Positions 21,650 to 33,015 of a stretch of 64,000 nt of DNA are shown here, one piece after another. Each line of letters begins with the position of its first letter. Positions within the stretch are counted from its first letter, which is position 1. The notes beneath the pieces are model-generated. The model worked only from the letters and a program-made list of their open reading frames with translations. It did no database searches and was not told the origin of the DNA. A program made the position numbers and the translations under genes. Origin of the DNA: Hexactinellida sp. DTS-2022 (lineage: Eukaryota > Porifera > Hexactinellida); contig JAPNXP010000012.1 in NCBI GenBank assembly GCA_028753945.1, positions 2,170,001 to 2,234,000 of the forward strand, given 5' to 3'.

Positions 21650-22425
21650 CAAGCGTGCCCAATCGATTTTATTTTCGGGCTACATTGGTTTCCTCAAATA
21701 TTTAGGTGGTCGAAAAAGGCCAATTGCTAAATTTACGATATATTTAGGGAGAGATAGGTTGGGGTATCCAAACGAAAATGGAACAGAAATGGTTAAGAAA
21801 CACATCTAAAATCATGACAGACTACATAAAACAGGGTTCCGAAAACTTCAATATATATCAGGCCACATAATCTTAACAAAATTTTCCTCAGGCCGCAAAC
21901 AATATCGATAAATTTTTCGAAATTTATAACAAAACTATAATGATGTTGTAATACAAGAACTATACAGTGGAAGCCGCTTAATCGGGAGACGGTTAATCGG
22001 GAAATTCGGTTAATCGGGACGAGGCTTTGGAAACTAATTCGTATCAAATTGTACAATGCATATCGGTTAATCGGGAGAATCGGATAAACGGGACTAAATG
22101 CCTACTCCCGAGGCGTCCCGATTAAGCGGCTTCCACTGTACTAATTACATGCAAAGGTGCACAAAGGATTCTAGTCAAAAGGTTATACAGTTATGATAAA
22201 AGTAATGACAATAATATTTAATGGGAACTTGAGAAGGGTGGATTTGTCCTTATGTGTGGCCTGAAAGCCACTGGGCTATCAGGTCACACATAAGGTTGTT
22301 TCAGGCCGCATGCGGCCTGAAAAACCTAGTTTGCGGAACCCTGACATAAATGATCAAAATATTAACCGGATTAAATTTTATGCGCGGGCCGGATCCGGTC
22401 CGCGGGCCATATGTTAGGACCCCTA
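21650..22425. mobile_element. hAT-type MITE, third layer of the nest
   Basis: It is bounded by the 8-bp duplication ACCTACAC (21642-21649 and 22426-22433). The ends CAAGCGTGCCCAATC and GTTAGGACCCCTA are only imperfect inverted repeats. The G+C-rich GCGGGCCGG words near the right end resemble the CAGGCTTGTCCAACC family. Confidence 0.75.
21965..22138. mobile_element. TA MITE with CAGTGGAAGCCGCTTAATCG ends, innermost layer
   Basis: The inverted ends CAGTGGAAGCCGCTTAATCG and its complement are flanked by TA. The element is 174 bp with repeated GGTTAATCGGGA words, as in pogo/Tc1-type MITEs. The element at 38572-39897 has related ends (CAACTCCGCTTA). Confidence 0.9.
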
Positions 22426-23883
22426 ACCTACACGGTAGAATAGATGGAAGTGAATTTATGACATTTATTCGACACTACTAGTAACTAATAGTTCAATATT
22501 ATTCCCTAATACTATGCCGAATGTCTAGTGTTGTTGATTATAAAGTATTTGAATGTATCTGAACAATATACAAATACATTTCAAAAGTATTTAATTACAA
22601 TACAAATACTTTCACAAAAATATAAAAGGTATTTAAATACATCGCAAATACATGGGAAATGTATTTAAAATACATCAAATACAAAATACATTTGTATTTT
22701 ACCCCAACCCTGCTTTGATTAATTAATTATCTAGACGTAATAGAGATCATTAGACTTGTAATAAGAGATCATCAGAGATCGAGAGGCATTTTAAAATGCC
22801 TTTAATGCTCCACATATAGTAACGTCTCAACGTAATTCAATATTACCAGAGACCATCGAAGCCGTATCTGTAGTGCTAGAAGGTTATAAAAACAACTTGG
22901 CATCATGATTGTGTGAGACTAAATTATATTTACATTATAGTCACTTCTAAGTTCAAATATTGGATATATAATTGGTCAGATAATAAATGAATGGGTCATT
23001 TACCATTGGGTCAGTGGGTCATGGGTCACTCCTTCGATGGGTCACATGGGTCATGGGTCACTGCTCGTGACCCATTTGCAGGTCTGGTTTGGGGGCTCTC
23101 TTAATTATGGAAAATTTGTCAGCTTTAAATAAGGTTCTGATGTCGTCAAATGCTGCAAAGCATATTGGAGGGTATTTTGACTTAGTCAATACCCTCGGTT
23201 CCAAAAGAATATTAGCAACAGGTATAGAAACTTTAAAGGGTATTTTGACTTAGTCAATACCCTCGGATCTAAAAGAATATTAGCAACAGGTATAGAAACT
23301 ATAAGCTGAGTATATGGTATGATTACTGGTAGTGGAATATCATCGGTGCGAGTCTCAAAATCAGGATAAATAAAGTTTTTCTCAAAGTCTTTTAAAATTA
23401 ACCAGTTACTACGAATTGATTTCATAATGTGGACTATGTCAAAGAATAAAATAATGTTGCGCGTTGGGTTACAAGGATGTACAACTCGCGGTTGCAACAT
23501 TTTCGCGTCATATGAAAATAATTTAAATACACTGACACTTAAAGGATAATTATCGGTACATATTCCCTCAACAAATAAATCACAACTCTCTATATCACCA
23601 ATTGTTTTTGTAATAATTGGATATATATCAGCCGCGGAGGAAGACCCTAACGGAATCAGACGAACGATGGTGGAAAACATTTTCATAAGACTGGAAATCA
23701 TCATTGAAAACACAGTTGTGGGTGGGTCGCTAGGGTTGTCGATGGCGCCCAAAACTTTACCTCCTTTATATGAAGCATCACTACGGATGTGAACTTCGTC
23801 CATTTGAAGTATCACATGGCGTTCCCTATGGCTAAATTTGGATGTTATTTCCTTTAGAATTTGAAAGTAATCACCCTCAATAC

Positions 23884-24693
23884 CCAGTGGCGTAGCTAAG
23901 GTTTCGGAGCCCCGGTTCAAAAGTATGTACCGGGGCCCCTGCTATATTCGAATATTCGGTATATTCGTTTCAGCCTAGACTTTATGTGGTGGTCAATGCA
24001 AGATGCATGGCAGAATATACTATCATCACTGTAGACATTTTAGGCATTATTTGACTCATAATTAGTAAATTAAAAATCCCTGTACGCCTGTACTGAACAT
24101 CCAAATGGTTAACGAATTCTGTAACCGCTAACCGATATTAGCAACGGCTAACCGTATCCAGCCTTGATATGCAGTTCCCGACGATGTTCTTATAACCGGC
24201 ATCTACTGTTGTGTATTTTTCCGAATATAGCAGATATTGCTAGAAAAAAAACTGTTCCCATGTGGTTCAATAGATTCAGGGCGAGTGGAATAAACATTGC
24301 CAATTATTGCTGGATTTAAAAATCGAGTAGGTTGCATTTTGATATTTGTCACTATACTAGTTACTGAAAAGTTGGAATGGAAGTTGGAGAAAGGAGTAGA
24401 CAGCCAGTATTTTCTGCTACAGTGTTTTATTCATATTTCGAATATAAATATCGGAAGGGCAAGAGAAAGTAGAATTCAATTCCAATATCAGGTAGAACGA
24501 ACTATAACCAGTGCAGTGCCACATTTTTATTTACTGTTTACTGATAAGACTGGAGGTTGTAACATTTAGGTAACTCTATACCAGCCTCAGCTATATCATT
24601 TTCCTAGTTCGTAGATAGATAGCGATATTAATTGTCTAAATTGTCCCTTGAGGTCTGTAAGAGGTAGTTGCACGATTGTCAACTTGAAGATAT
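23884..24693. other. hAT-like end and non-coding DNA
   Basis: It begins with CAGTGGCGTAGCTAAGG, a typical hAT MITE end, but no matching right end was found. At 24105-24165 there is a CTAACCGATATTAGC/GGCTAACCG segment related to the MITE at 63532. No protein gene is supported. Confidence 0.45.
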
Positions 24694-26112
24694 CTTATAT
24701 ATTAAATCACAAAGTTTTTTTTTGTTTTTGTTTGTTCAGAATTGATTGAAGAACTGGTAAGAGCTACAGACTTGAAATTTGGCAGGGGGGTGGGAAATAG
24801 CGTATCTAGAATCAAGTTCTAATATCTAATAAAAATATTCACATCTTCCCTACCCTAAAGCAGGGGCGTCGGAAGCGTGAAATCGGGTAGGGGGCAATCA
24901 GAATTTAGAGGGGGCACAGACAAAAGCTAATTCTTAGTAGTATAAAACCCAACGTGATTTTATGTCTTTTTTGATAGCTTCACTTCGGATAAGAGCAGTG
25001 GTATGACATTTGAACACATGTGTATCATTGGTGTTGTTATTTCATCTATTTGGACAGGGGAAGGGGCTCAGGCGAGGGGATGCACAGATGAGGGGGGCAC
25101 AGTGGGGGGGGGCACCGAGATTTTTGAGGGGGGCACGTGCCCCCCTGTGCCCCCCCCCTTCTGACGCCCCTGCGGGCCTAAAGGTGACAAAACTTTAGCC
25201 TATTAAATTCGAGGGTTTTCCAGTATGGATTAGCAGCTAGCATTTAATTCGTATAAAAGGATTTTAATGCCTCTATCAATTATTAAGTGTGTGTTATAAA
25301 ATGCCTACCGTATCTGAGACTGTGATTTAATTGGTCGAGAGGAAGTTCATTTATCCAATCAGTCATTTGTGTTCCGTGTGTTTACCCATACATTTCTATC
25401 ATTCTATTGTGTCTATTTGATTATTACCAATCAATACAATGACTTCTCCACAGCCCAAAGTCAGGGGTCCACAGAGTTGTACAGTTCCTTAGTGATATTT
25501 AATTAATTTCTATTTGGAGTCGGTTCATTATTATACACGGACATGCGTTAATATCTAGAAAATTGTCAGTTATAATTAGCATAAATATTCAACAATACAG
25601 GCGCTGATTAGTATTTCCCAATTTATTTTTCTGTCCTTATACGTATATACCTATGGCTAGGCTTTAGGGGCCATGGGTAAATAGACAGCCCTACTCTGAA
25701 ACAATAGCATTACTGTTATGTGTGTCACTAGCGGTCACCTAAATATCACCCATATGATTCCCGTAATATAATGAACCTGTGTATAGGGCCTTTGAATTTT
25801 ATGTAATGCCAAGGGGTAAGTATTACAGCCTGTCCTTTTTTATTACAAAATGGATAAAAGCGTAATGTAGGGAGGGGTATATAATTTTGTTAATTTTCGT
25901 TACATAACCGACTTTTTTATAGGCTCCTAGAATCAGTTTGAGTTCAATCATGCACATACATTACTCAATTTGCATTAAGTCTATTGGAGTATGTATTTAA
26001 AAATACAACCGGAATTTAATTTGAAAAGGTATCTGCTTTAAATACAAGGAAGGGCCGCAGGCCCGAGTGCAAGTTGTAAGAACGCGCGTAGCGCGGGCGA
26101 GCAGCTTGTTAT
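24694..26112 (+). mobile_element. possible Helitron remnant
   Basis: It starts TCTTATATATTAAATCACAAAG after A-T, with GATTGATTGAAGAACTGGTA downstream, as in Helitron 5' regions. It may end at a hairpin-rich segment (GGGCCGCAGGCCC, then GCGCGTAGCGC, near 26050-26108). The final bases GCTTG do not fit CTRR, so the right end is uncertain. Confidence 0.35.
24861..25172. mobile_element. hAT-type MITE, CAGGGGCGTCGGAAG ends
   Basis: The ends CAGGGGCGTCGGAAG and CTTCTGACGCCCCTG form inverted repeats. The interior contains long GGGGGGCAC and CCCCCCC tracts. The flanks CCCTAAAG and (three bases further) GCCTAAAG suggest an altered 8-bp duplication. Confidence 0.75.
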
Positions 26113-26465
26113 GATAATATTTTAATTCCTATAAAGTGAGTATATATTATTATTGCATAATGTCAAAGTATTGTGTCCTAGGCCATGCATAATTGGTAAA
26201 TTCATGTCAACATAGTTGATTATCCAGCTGTTGAAAACAACTTTATACGAAAACTTTAGCATTTTGATAATAGATTGACACATAAGAAGTTTTTGGAAAA
26301 AATTACCTAAATATATTTTGGATAGATGATATTATTCTATGAAATTGTTCTCGTTTCTTAGCAAACAAACAAATATATACAAAATACACATAACAAACGA
26401 TTTAAAATTAAATTGATACTGTACAATACAATAAATATTGTAGCAATCATTATAATAGCAAATTG
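25175..26465. other. non-coding AT-rich stretch
   Basis: Apart from the hairpin cluster near 26050-26108, nothing with coding or structural signal was recognised. Confidence 0.35.
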
Positions 26466-26467
26466 AG

Positions 26468-26735
26468 ATATTGTAATGGAATTTATTCCATTACAGTTTC
26501 ACAATTAAATTCTTGCTATACCTTTATAAATTGGTTATTCATGTGGTTAACACTCAATTATATTGAGAATAGATATTGAGAAAACAGGTGAGAAAGAATA
26601 ACAGAGGTAGTAAGAATCTCATGGTAGTAAGAATCTCATAGCAATTGTCATCCATGGTCCTTGTATTCAAAGTAGTAAGAATCTCATGGTAGTAGAAATC
26701 TCATACAACAGGACTAAGTTTAAGTTTAAGTTTAA
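26468..26735 (+). repeat. dispersed direct repeat (first copy)
   Basis: ATGGAATTTATTCCATTACA through GTAGTAAGAATCTCATGGTA recurs almost unchanged and in the same orientation at 33020-33245. Inside are repeats of AGTAAGAATCTCAT and, after it, four TTTAAG units. The two copies bracket the Harbinger transposon and could be the ends of a larger unit, but no gene of that unit is evident. Confidence 0.75.
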
Positions 26736-26739
26736 GTTT

Positions 26740-28250
26740 AAGAAATGTTAGTGAATAAGGCCCTGGTAAATAGATAATAAAAATAACAACAAATACCTCC
26801 GTTTGATTCTAAATGTATATTCAGCTTATTTAATTAGAATGTAGGCTAGATGGAATTAATAACTCGAAAATTGCCATACTGTTGGTAATTTAGTTAAGCC
26901 TGACTGGATTTATGGGACTTAGTTAAAAGTAAGAGACATCAAGAAAAAGGATCGGGATTGAAAATATAAACTAACAAAGGCAATCATTTACATGCTGACC
27001 CTCTACAATTACGAATCTAATATCAGTTGAAATAATGAATCATGTCGCTTAGCATTTTGTAGAATAATTTGAAACTGGAGATTTGTAATTTAGAATAGTA
27101 ATCTGATAAAATGAATCTGACACCTTAATAACGAATTGAAGTGTTAGACATGTAAATTGGCTTGTATGCACATAACTATGCTACTACAATACTATTTTAT
27201 AGTTTATTTGGCTTCAGTGATGATTTCAATTTTTCCCATTGAGTTTGGCTTATGAGCTAGAAAAAATTTAACTTTTTTGTTTCTTGACCGATTTTAGTGA
27301 TCTTTAGTTCAATCTTCATGTCTCGACGTGTTCTATCACGTGGCATACACTGATTTTGGCCATCATTAACGGTGTCCACGCATAGAGTTTCCCAGATATA
27401 TATGAAAATATGATTATTAATATATTTATTTAATGTATAGCATAATCTGTTATATTTACGTGTGATTGAGAAAAAGAAAAATAATTATTTTGGGAGAAGT
27501 TATGACTAAGGATACCATATAATGGCATAATTGGAACTATGTTATTATTTACGGTAGACCTTTGCAATAAACTTTTTAATTCTTGTGTATTATTATTTTG
27601 TTTGAAAATCAAAATGGAATTTGAATCTCTCAATTAATTAAGGTTAAATTACGGTAGATTTATCCAAAAAATCCCATAAATTTCGTTTTGAAGTTAGGTG
27701 TTTGCATGTTTGACTTTCACATATATGATAGAAGACCTTAATGCTCGAGCGTCAGTGCATTTGGTTACATATCTGCCAACTAACTGTACAGGGATTCCCT
27801 GTACAGTACAGGGATTTTAAGTTATAGGGTACAATTGCACTATCTTACACCCCCCTACTTTTTTAAAGCTGAGTCATCAGTAGTATAATCTGGATTTCTA
27901 GATGATTAGTTGTATTGAGTAGCATGGGCGGTTAATCGGTTAACCATGTCGAGAAATCGAATCACAACCGTAGCTTAAAAACGGTTAATGTTCTTATAAC
28001 CGGCGTTCTTATATACAACATCTACTGTACTAGTATATAGAGAAATACAGATTCATTGGAATACTTGGAGCTGAATTTATTTGCGTTACTTGGAAGTCAA
28101 GTTAGTGGACAATCACCAACAGAATACCTTCTGAATTCTCAAATGGATTATAATAAGATTTTGGCAACCGATATACAATTAGTGGATGATTCGTGCTAAT
28201 TATAATTTCAATATAATGAAAACGTGGAGAAAACACCAGTCGAGTAATAT
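26740..28250. other. non-coding stretch with small palindromes
   Basis: It contains a CCCTGTACAG palindrome cluster near 27788-27825, a segment at 27660-27735 that returns inverted at 33490-33580, and a GGTTAATCGGTTAACC segment near 27928. No gene is supported. Confidence 0.4.
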
Positions 28251-28251
28251 A

Positions 28252-29222
28252 CAGTACACCCTCGCTAATCCGAACAGAGGTGTTCCGATTCAAAAATCTT
28301 CTGTTCCGATTAGTGAATTCGTTCGGATTATTTAAGTAAGGAGCGCCTGCAATTGATCGACTTCTGAGGGTTTGCAATTGATCGACTTTCTAAGGTTTAC
28401 AATTGATCGACTACAGATTTTCAATTGATCGACTTTCTAAGTTTTGCAATTGATCGATTTTCTAAGGCTTGGAATTGGTCGACTATTTCATTTTGACATT
28501 TTTTTGATGGAAAAAGGTGAAAAGAATCGCTTTCTAATTGACTTGTATTGATTATAGTGAAAAGAATCGCCTTTCAAAAGTATGTTATACGTATGCATCC
28601 TATTGAAAACGTAAGCTTTTCTAATTGTCATCTATGGATCAGTGGTAAAAGCAGGCCATTTTAAGTGTGATGGTATGGAGCCTAGGTGAAAATCTCAGTG
28701 TCACCGTAGATCTAGGTGTTATCCATTATTCATTGTAATTTGTTGAATGCCATTGAAATAACTCTAGCTGGGTTATGATGTGTGTCAGTGCATTCGAGAG
28801 AAAGAACTATGCATAGTAATAATAGTTTGTAAAGATAAAAGTGAAAAAAACTCCGCTTAGAATACTCCTTAGAATAGTCGACCAATTGAAAACCTTAGAA
28901 ATTCGATCAATTGCAAACCTTAGAAATTCGATCAATTGCAAACGTTGTCAGTCGATCAATTGCCGCGCTTCCTTAAGTAATGCATTTTCAATGGGCATCT
29001 ATAAATGAGAATCTCGATAATCGAACCAAACTCATACAAACCTTGTTAATTCGCACAAAACATCTAGTGTACTCCTTAAAATACTTGCCTGAGACTTATT
29101 TTTTATACTTCCATTGCAATTCACGATTTTTTCCTCACATTTATTAGAAGAATATTTTGGTTCTCCTGTTCGGATTAGCGAGGGTTCGGATTAGCGAGGT
29201 TCGGATATGCGAGGGTGTACTG
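28252..29222. mobile_element. TA MITE (CAGTACACCCTCG family), copy 2, with an insertion
   Basis: It has the same ends as 6637-6950 and the same TA flanks. The copy is split by the 633-bp element at 28340-28972; outside that insert it matches the shorter copy closely. Near the right end GGTTCGGATTAGCGAGG is partly duplicated. Confidence 0.92.
28340..28972. mobile_element. TIR element with tandem CAATTGATCGAC repeats in its ends, 633 bp
   Basis: The ends GGAGCGCCTGCAATTGATCG and the complement of GATCAATTGCCGCGCTTCC are flanked by the 8-bp duplication TTAAGTAA, verified against the empty site in the 6637 copy (near 6716). Each end carries several CAATTGATCGACTTTCTAAGG units. There is no transposase. 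The architecture and duplication length resemble the MULE at 12021. Confidence 0.9.
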
Positions 29223-30433
29223 TAGTTAGCAAATTTGGATCACCATTTTCAGCCTGTTACTGATCTCATAAATGGTAGTTAACCTTCATATTTTACGAAT
29301 TACAGTTTAGTAATGTATATATTATCAAAATACTTATATGGAGCTGATTTACTGGTAACTGAAGTAGGTTTTTATTTACGTATAAATTTCATTTCTGGGC
29401 CCGTAATCACTAAGATTACTTAGTACTTAAGTACTAAGTATATACTTAAGTACTAAGTAAGTACTTAGTTAAGTACATACTTAAGTCGTATTCACTAAGA
29501 AATATTGTTGTACTTAAGTACATACTTAACTAAGTACGTACTTAAGTACGAAATTATATTTATACGTGTATTTTATATTTATTCAATTATATTTATAGTA
29601 CACTGTTCATTCTTTTGGAATTGACTTTACGTAATATTCAACGTAGTATTGATAATTCAATATTTAAATTACATTTTATCTTAGTGAAGTATTTACTTTA
29701 TTATTTTGAATAGTAGAATTGACATCATCAATCAACTGTCCAAGTGTTTTATTTCAATTGTATGAAACAAAAATTCACTTTGAAGCTATAACCAATCAAT
29801 AACAGTCATTATAGAGCAGTATAGTTATGTAATACTGTATATTCTATAGTATTCAGTCTACCATAAGAGTACAATACAATATGGAGAAGATGGCTGATTT
29901 CCGTAAAAGAAAACCGTTAATAAAACGGAGAATTGATTAGCGACCTATTCATTTTAATTGATATATAGAAAGAACATCCTTAGGAGAATACAACGACTAT
30001 ATTTTTTTATTTTCTATATTTTTTTCCGGCCGGACGGAACTCTATCAGAACGAATTCAATTCACTTATAGTATAAAACTATAGTAGGACCCTACTATAAC
30101 GGTTTTACTAGAAGAAGCACACTAAAATAGGTTTCAGCATGTTGGTGAATATTTTTCACTACACAATTGCTAGTTGCAAACGAATGCATGCATTATTATT
30201 TATTCAAATAGAGAACTTAATTACACAAATGCTAGTTGCAAAGGAATGCATGGTATTTTCTTTATTCAAATAGAGAACTTAATTATTATTTTGAATTTTG
30301 TATCTTGCATTTTAACGTTAAATTAACATTCCAAGTAACCATAAATCCATCAATTGTTTGATAACTGATTACGCAATTAAGTATAAATCTGTGATTTAAA
30401 TCTGATTCATTCAATTTCACAAAATTCTTACAA

Positions 30434-31408
30434 ATGGCACAAATGATTCCACTATTTCTAGCAGAAGAAGAAGAAAACTCTTCATCTATGGCACGTCCAA
30501 GAATTTTTAGGGATATTACTGATCCCTTAGATTGTTATGATGATTTGGAACTTGTTCAACGTTTCCGCTTCTCTAGATCATCAATTTCAAGAATCACTGA
30601 GTTAATAGCTCATCGTTTAAACTTTACAGATCGCTCCCATGCCGCTCCCCCACATTTACAGGTTTGTGTTGCACTTCAGTTTTTTGCTTCTGGAACGTTC
30701 CAGATAATCTGTGGAGATAGAGTTAATGTAAGCCAGTCTTCAGCTTCTCGCTATATTCATGATGTTTCACAAGGTTTTCAGGATATATACAACCAGTATG
30801 TTAGTATGCCAAGCTCAGCTGAGAAGGCAGAAGTCAAGAACAAATTTTACGAAATTGCTCATTTTCCAGGCATCCTTGGACTAGTTGACGGGACACATAT
30901 ACGCATTCAAAAACCATCTGAAAATGAAGCAGATTACGTGAACCGACATTTTTACCACTCAATTAATGTCCAAGTTATATGTCGATCGGATGGTATAATT
31001 AGTGATGTGTTGGCTCGTTTTCCTGGATCTGTTCACGATTCTCGCATTTGGAAGCTTTCTCGGGCTGGAATATATGTTGAAAACAACTTATTAATCGGGG
31101 AGCACATATTAGGGGATAGTGGTTACATGCTAAAGCCCTACTTACTGACACCCTATCGACAACCAGCCTCGACTCCCCAATCCAATTATAACTATGCTCA
31201 TAAGAAAACACGTGTTATAATTGAGCAAACATTTGGAAGATGGAAATGTAGATTTCATTGTCTTTATGGCGAACTTCGGATGTCTCCAGATAAAGTATGC
31301 ATGATAATAGTTGCTTGTGCAGTATTGCATAATATGGCAATTATGTGGAAACAACCTCTATTAGATGACGAATTCTCCAATGTAACTGATCCGAGTGAGC
31401 TGTTTTAG
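30434..31408 (+). CDS. PIF/Harbinger transposase (HARBI1-like)
   Basis: The uninterrupted 324-residue protein has the family's normal size. A helix-turn-helix-like N-terminal part (about 40-110) is followed by the DDE domain (Pfam DDE_Tnp_4 type): LVDGTH with Asp152, GSVHDSRIW with Asp202 and VIIEQTFGRWK with Glu264. All three acidic residues and LGDSGY are kept, so the enzyme looks competent. Harbinger transposases need a Myb/SANT partner to enter the nucleus and bind DNA; the gene 430 bp downstream is that partner. A purine-rich run (GAAGAAGAAGAAAA) encodes an acidic patch near the N-terminus. No intron is evident. Confidence 0.95.
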   Translation: MAQMIPLFLAEEEENSSSMARPRIFRDITDPLDCYDDLELVQRFRFSRSSISRITELIAHRLNFTDRSHAAPPHLQVCVALQFFASGTFQIICGDRVNVSQSSASRYIHDVSQGFQDIYNQYVSMPSSAEKAEVKNKFYEIAHFPGILGLVDGTHIRIQKPSENEADYVNRHFYHSINVQVICRSDGIISDVLARFPGSVHDSRIWKLSRAGIYVENNLLIGEHILGDSGYMLKPYLLTPYRQPASTPQSNYNYAHKKTRVIIEQTFGRWKCRFHCLYGELRMSPDKVCMIIVACAVLHNMAIMWKQPLLDDEFSNVTDPSELF

Positions 31409-31835
31409 GTTGAGGATACTGGCCATATGGCTGCCAAACATTATCGAGATCAATTCTCCATTCATAATTTCAGCTAATATTTCAATAGCAGTATTGTATA
31501 TTGTTAATACAGTATTATCCGCTTAATAGAGCCACTGTTAATAGATTTCACCGTTTAATTGAGTCAAATTAACCCTGTCCCGAGGTGACTCTAGAGTCTA
31601 AACGCATTTAAATTAAGTTAGGGATGTAATGCAACATGGGATGTAATAGCATAGCATATTAGTGTATGGAATGCTATTGTATTAGCTTGCTTTATTCTTT
31701 TAACTGTAAAAAGAATATTCTCTTTGAAGTTCCTGCGATTTTCGTGCTTGAGAAATATCGTCGAGTACATTGCATCGGCTGTTGTTATTGCAAAAGTATA
31801 AATTAAAGTGATTATTTGAATTTCAGCTAAAGAAA

Positions 31836-32554
31836 ATGGAAAAACCTCGAAAAAGTAACTGGTCCAAAGAGGAAGAGTATACACTCATCGACGCGATTCA
31901 ATCCGCTGGTGATTTACTCAGAGGTACTGGGCACTGTGCTGACCTCAATAGGAAGAAGAAATCACTGTGGACCGATATGGTAGGAAAGGTTAACTCGATC
32001 CATGGAAACAATAGAGATGTTAAAGACCTTAAGAAAAAATGGAATAATCTCAAGGGAGCTGCAAAGTCTCATGTCGATAGTAGTCGAGAATCAAGACAGA
32101 CAGGAGGAGGACCAAATGCAGTTGGAGAGATAAGTGACGAGGCTATACTTATCCTTTCTGCTGACAAAGACTTGTCAACCACTGCAACGGAGAGGGTAAC
32201 AGATATGCTAGAGGGTACACCAGCATTTAGTGGAATTATGGGAAGTACAGATTTGTTCGAAGGACCATCAAATTCCCTACCTGAAGAACTTGTCATTGAA
32301 TCAAGTTCCATGATCCTCGACGCACCAGAAGTTCTTGTAAACAATAGTTCTGCTGTTGGAATACGTACCCGCAAACGTAAGAGGAGCGGCGAAAAATCTT
32401 CAGCGAGGTCATTATCAGCCTCTGATCTACTTCCTCTCAGCAAGAAGTTCTCTGCAAACAAATGGAGGTTTTTTCAGCACAATTAGCCTTAATAGAGGAG
32501 CAGAGGGAATACTATCGACTGAAAAAACAGAAACTTTTAGAAAAAAAGAATTAA
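31836..32554 (+). CDS. Harbinger Myb/SANT-like DNA-binding partner protein, 3' frameshift
   Basis: ATG 31836 opens a frame to 32486 (216 residues). Residues 5-75 form a Myb/SANT-like (MADF-related) domain with NWSKEEEYTLIDAI, LWTDMVGKVNS and KKWNNLKGAAKSH, followed by the GGGPN motif typical of these partners. A basic RKRKR cluster near residue 175 may be a nuclear signal. The first frame ends abruptly at 32486, but the next frame from about 32459 encodes a charged coiled coil (MEVFSAQLALIEEQREYYRL, then a Lys-rich end) to the stop at 32552-32554. That is the usual tail, so a one-base indel near 32440-32460 probably removed it. Confidence 0.85.
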
Positions 32555-33015
32555 AGTAATAATTGTTGAAAATAGAATAATAAACTTCCCCTAAAGTAAA
32601 GCAAGTACTACAAGATATATAATACAATGTTCTAATTAAACACCAACGTATCAGGGTCAATAAAAGAAAATTCTCATAAGTTAAGTTAACTTAGTAGGTT
32701 ACTTAAGTTTTGTACTTAAGTATGTACTTAAGTACGCACTTAAATCTTAGTGAATACCAATCTTAGTGAATACGACTTAAGTACGTACTTAGTACTTAAG
32801 TACTAAGTACGTACTTAAGTACGTACTTAACTTCTTAGTGAATACGGGCCCTGAGCTTATGGGTTTTTTAGAATTGAAACACCTCCTTATATGGCAGTTC
32901 AGTTACCAGTAACTGAGCTCCATATAAGTAATCTGATATATTATATTATATTTGCAATCAAAACTCTTGTAATCCTTTTAAGAAATTAGTTAGTAACTAA
33001 ATAATACTAATTCTA

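Larger units (their letters stand above)
21425..22712. mobile_element. hAT MITE, CAGGCTTGGGGTCAAATAC ends
   Basis: The ends CAGGCTTGGGGTCAAATAC and GTATTTTACCCCAACCCTG are flanked by the 8-bp duplication CTTTGATT (21417-21424 and 22713-22720). Next to both ends the sequence consists of degenerate AAATACAAATAC repeats. A related, decayed copy is near 50516-50920. Confidence 0.93.
21314..23086. mobile_element. hAT element with GGGTCA repeats, outermost of the nest
   Basis: The ends CAGAGCTGCAAATGGGT and ACCCATTTGCAGGTCTG are flanked by the 8-bp duplication GTTTGGGG (21306-21313 and 23087-23094). The subterminal parts are built of CATGGGTCA/TGGGTCAC words. It carries three further nested elements and no gene. 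Confidence 0.92.
20460..23883 (-). pseudogene. P-element/THAP9-like transposase, copy 2, split by nested insertions
   Basis: On the minus strand, 23883-23170 encodes the catalytic region: VILQMDEVHIRSDASYKGG, SDPPTTVFSMMISSL, CTDNYPLSVSVFKLF. A hAT element (21314-23086) interrupts it, after which the gene resumes at 21313-20500 (SKACWPSHLERQNVNLALKI, WVGKDICF, TSFRHTCIALPLL, YAAGYAIFSF, CRNCKDF). The 5' part is cut off at about 23883, where CAGTGGCGTAGCTAAGG, the end of another hAT-like element, begins; no THAP domain remains. A 68-bp segment is duplicated in tandem at 23170-23305. Compared with copy 1 it is better preserved in the catalytic region. Confidence 0.88.
29398..32850 (+). mobile_element. 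nearly complete PIF/Harbinger transposon, 3453 bp
   Basis: The ends GGCCCGTAATCACTAAG and CTTAGTGAATACGGGCC are inverted repeats flanked by CTG on both sides (29395-29397 and 32851-32853), the 3-bp CWG duplication of PIF/Harbinger. Next to both ends are arrays of palindromic ACTTAAGTACTTAGTACG words (29420-29550 and 32700-32830), likely protein-binding sites. Inside are a transposase (30434-31408) and a Myb/SANT-like partner gene (31836 onward), the usual two-gene content. Confidence 0.95.

Noticed and set aside
25010..25198. Frame rich in Gly/Arg/Pro in a GGGGGGCAC region
   Set aside because: It is a translation of the G/C-tract interior of the MITE at 24861-25172.
32069..32461. 130-residue minus-strand frame opposite the Harbinger Myb gene
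   Set aside because: It is the shadow of the + strand gene; the + strand product has a recognisable DNA-binding domain.
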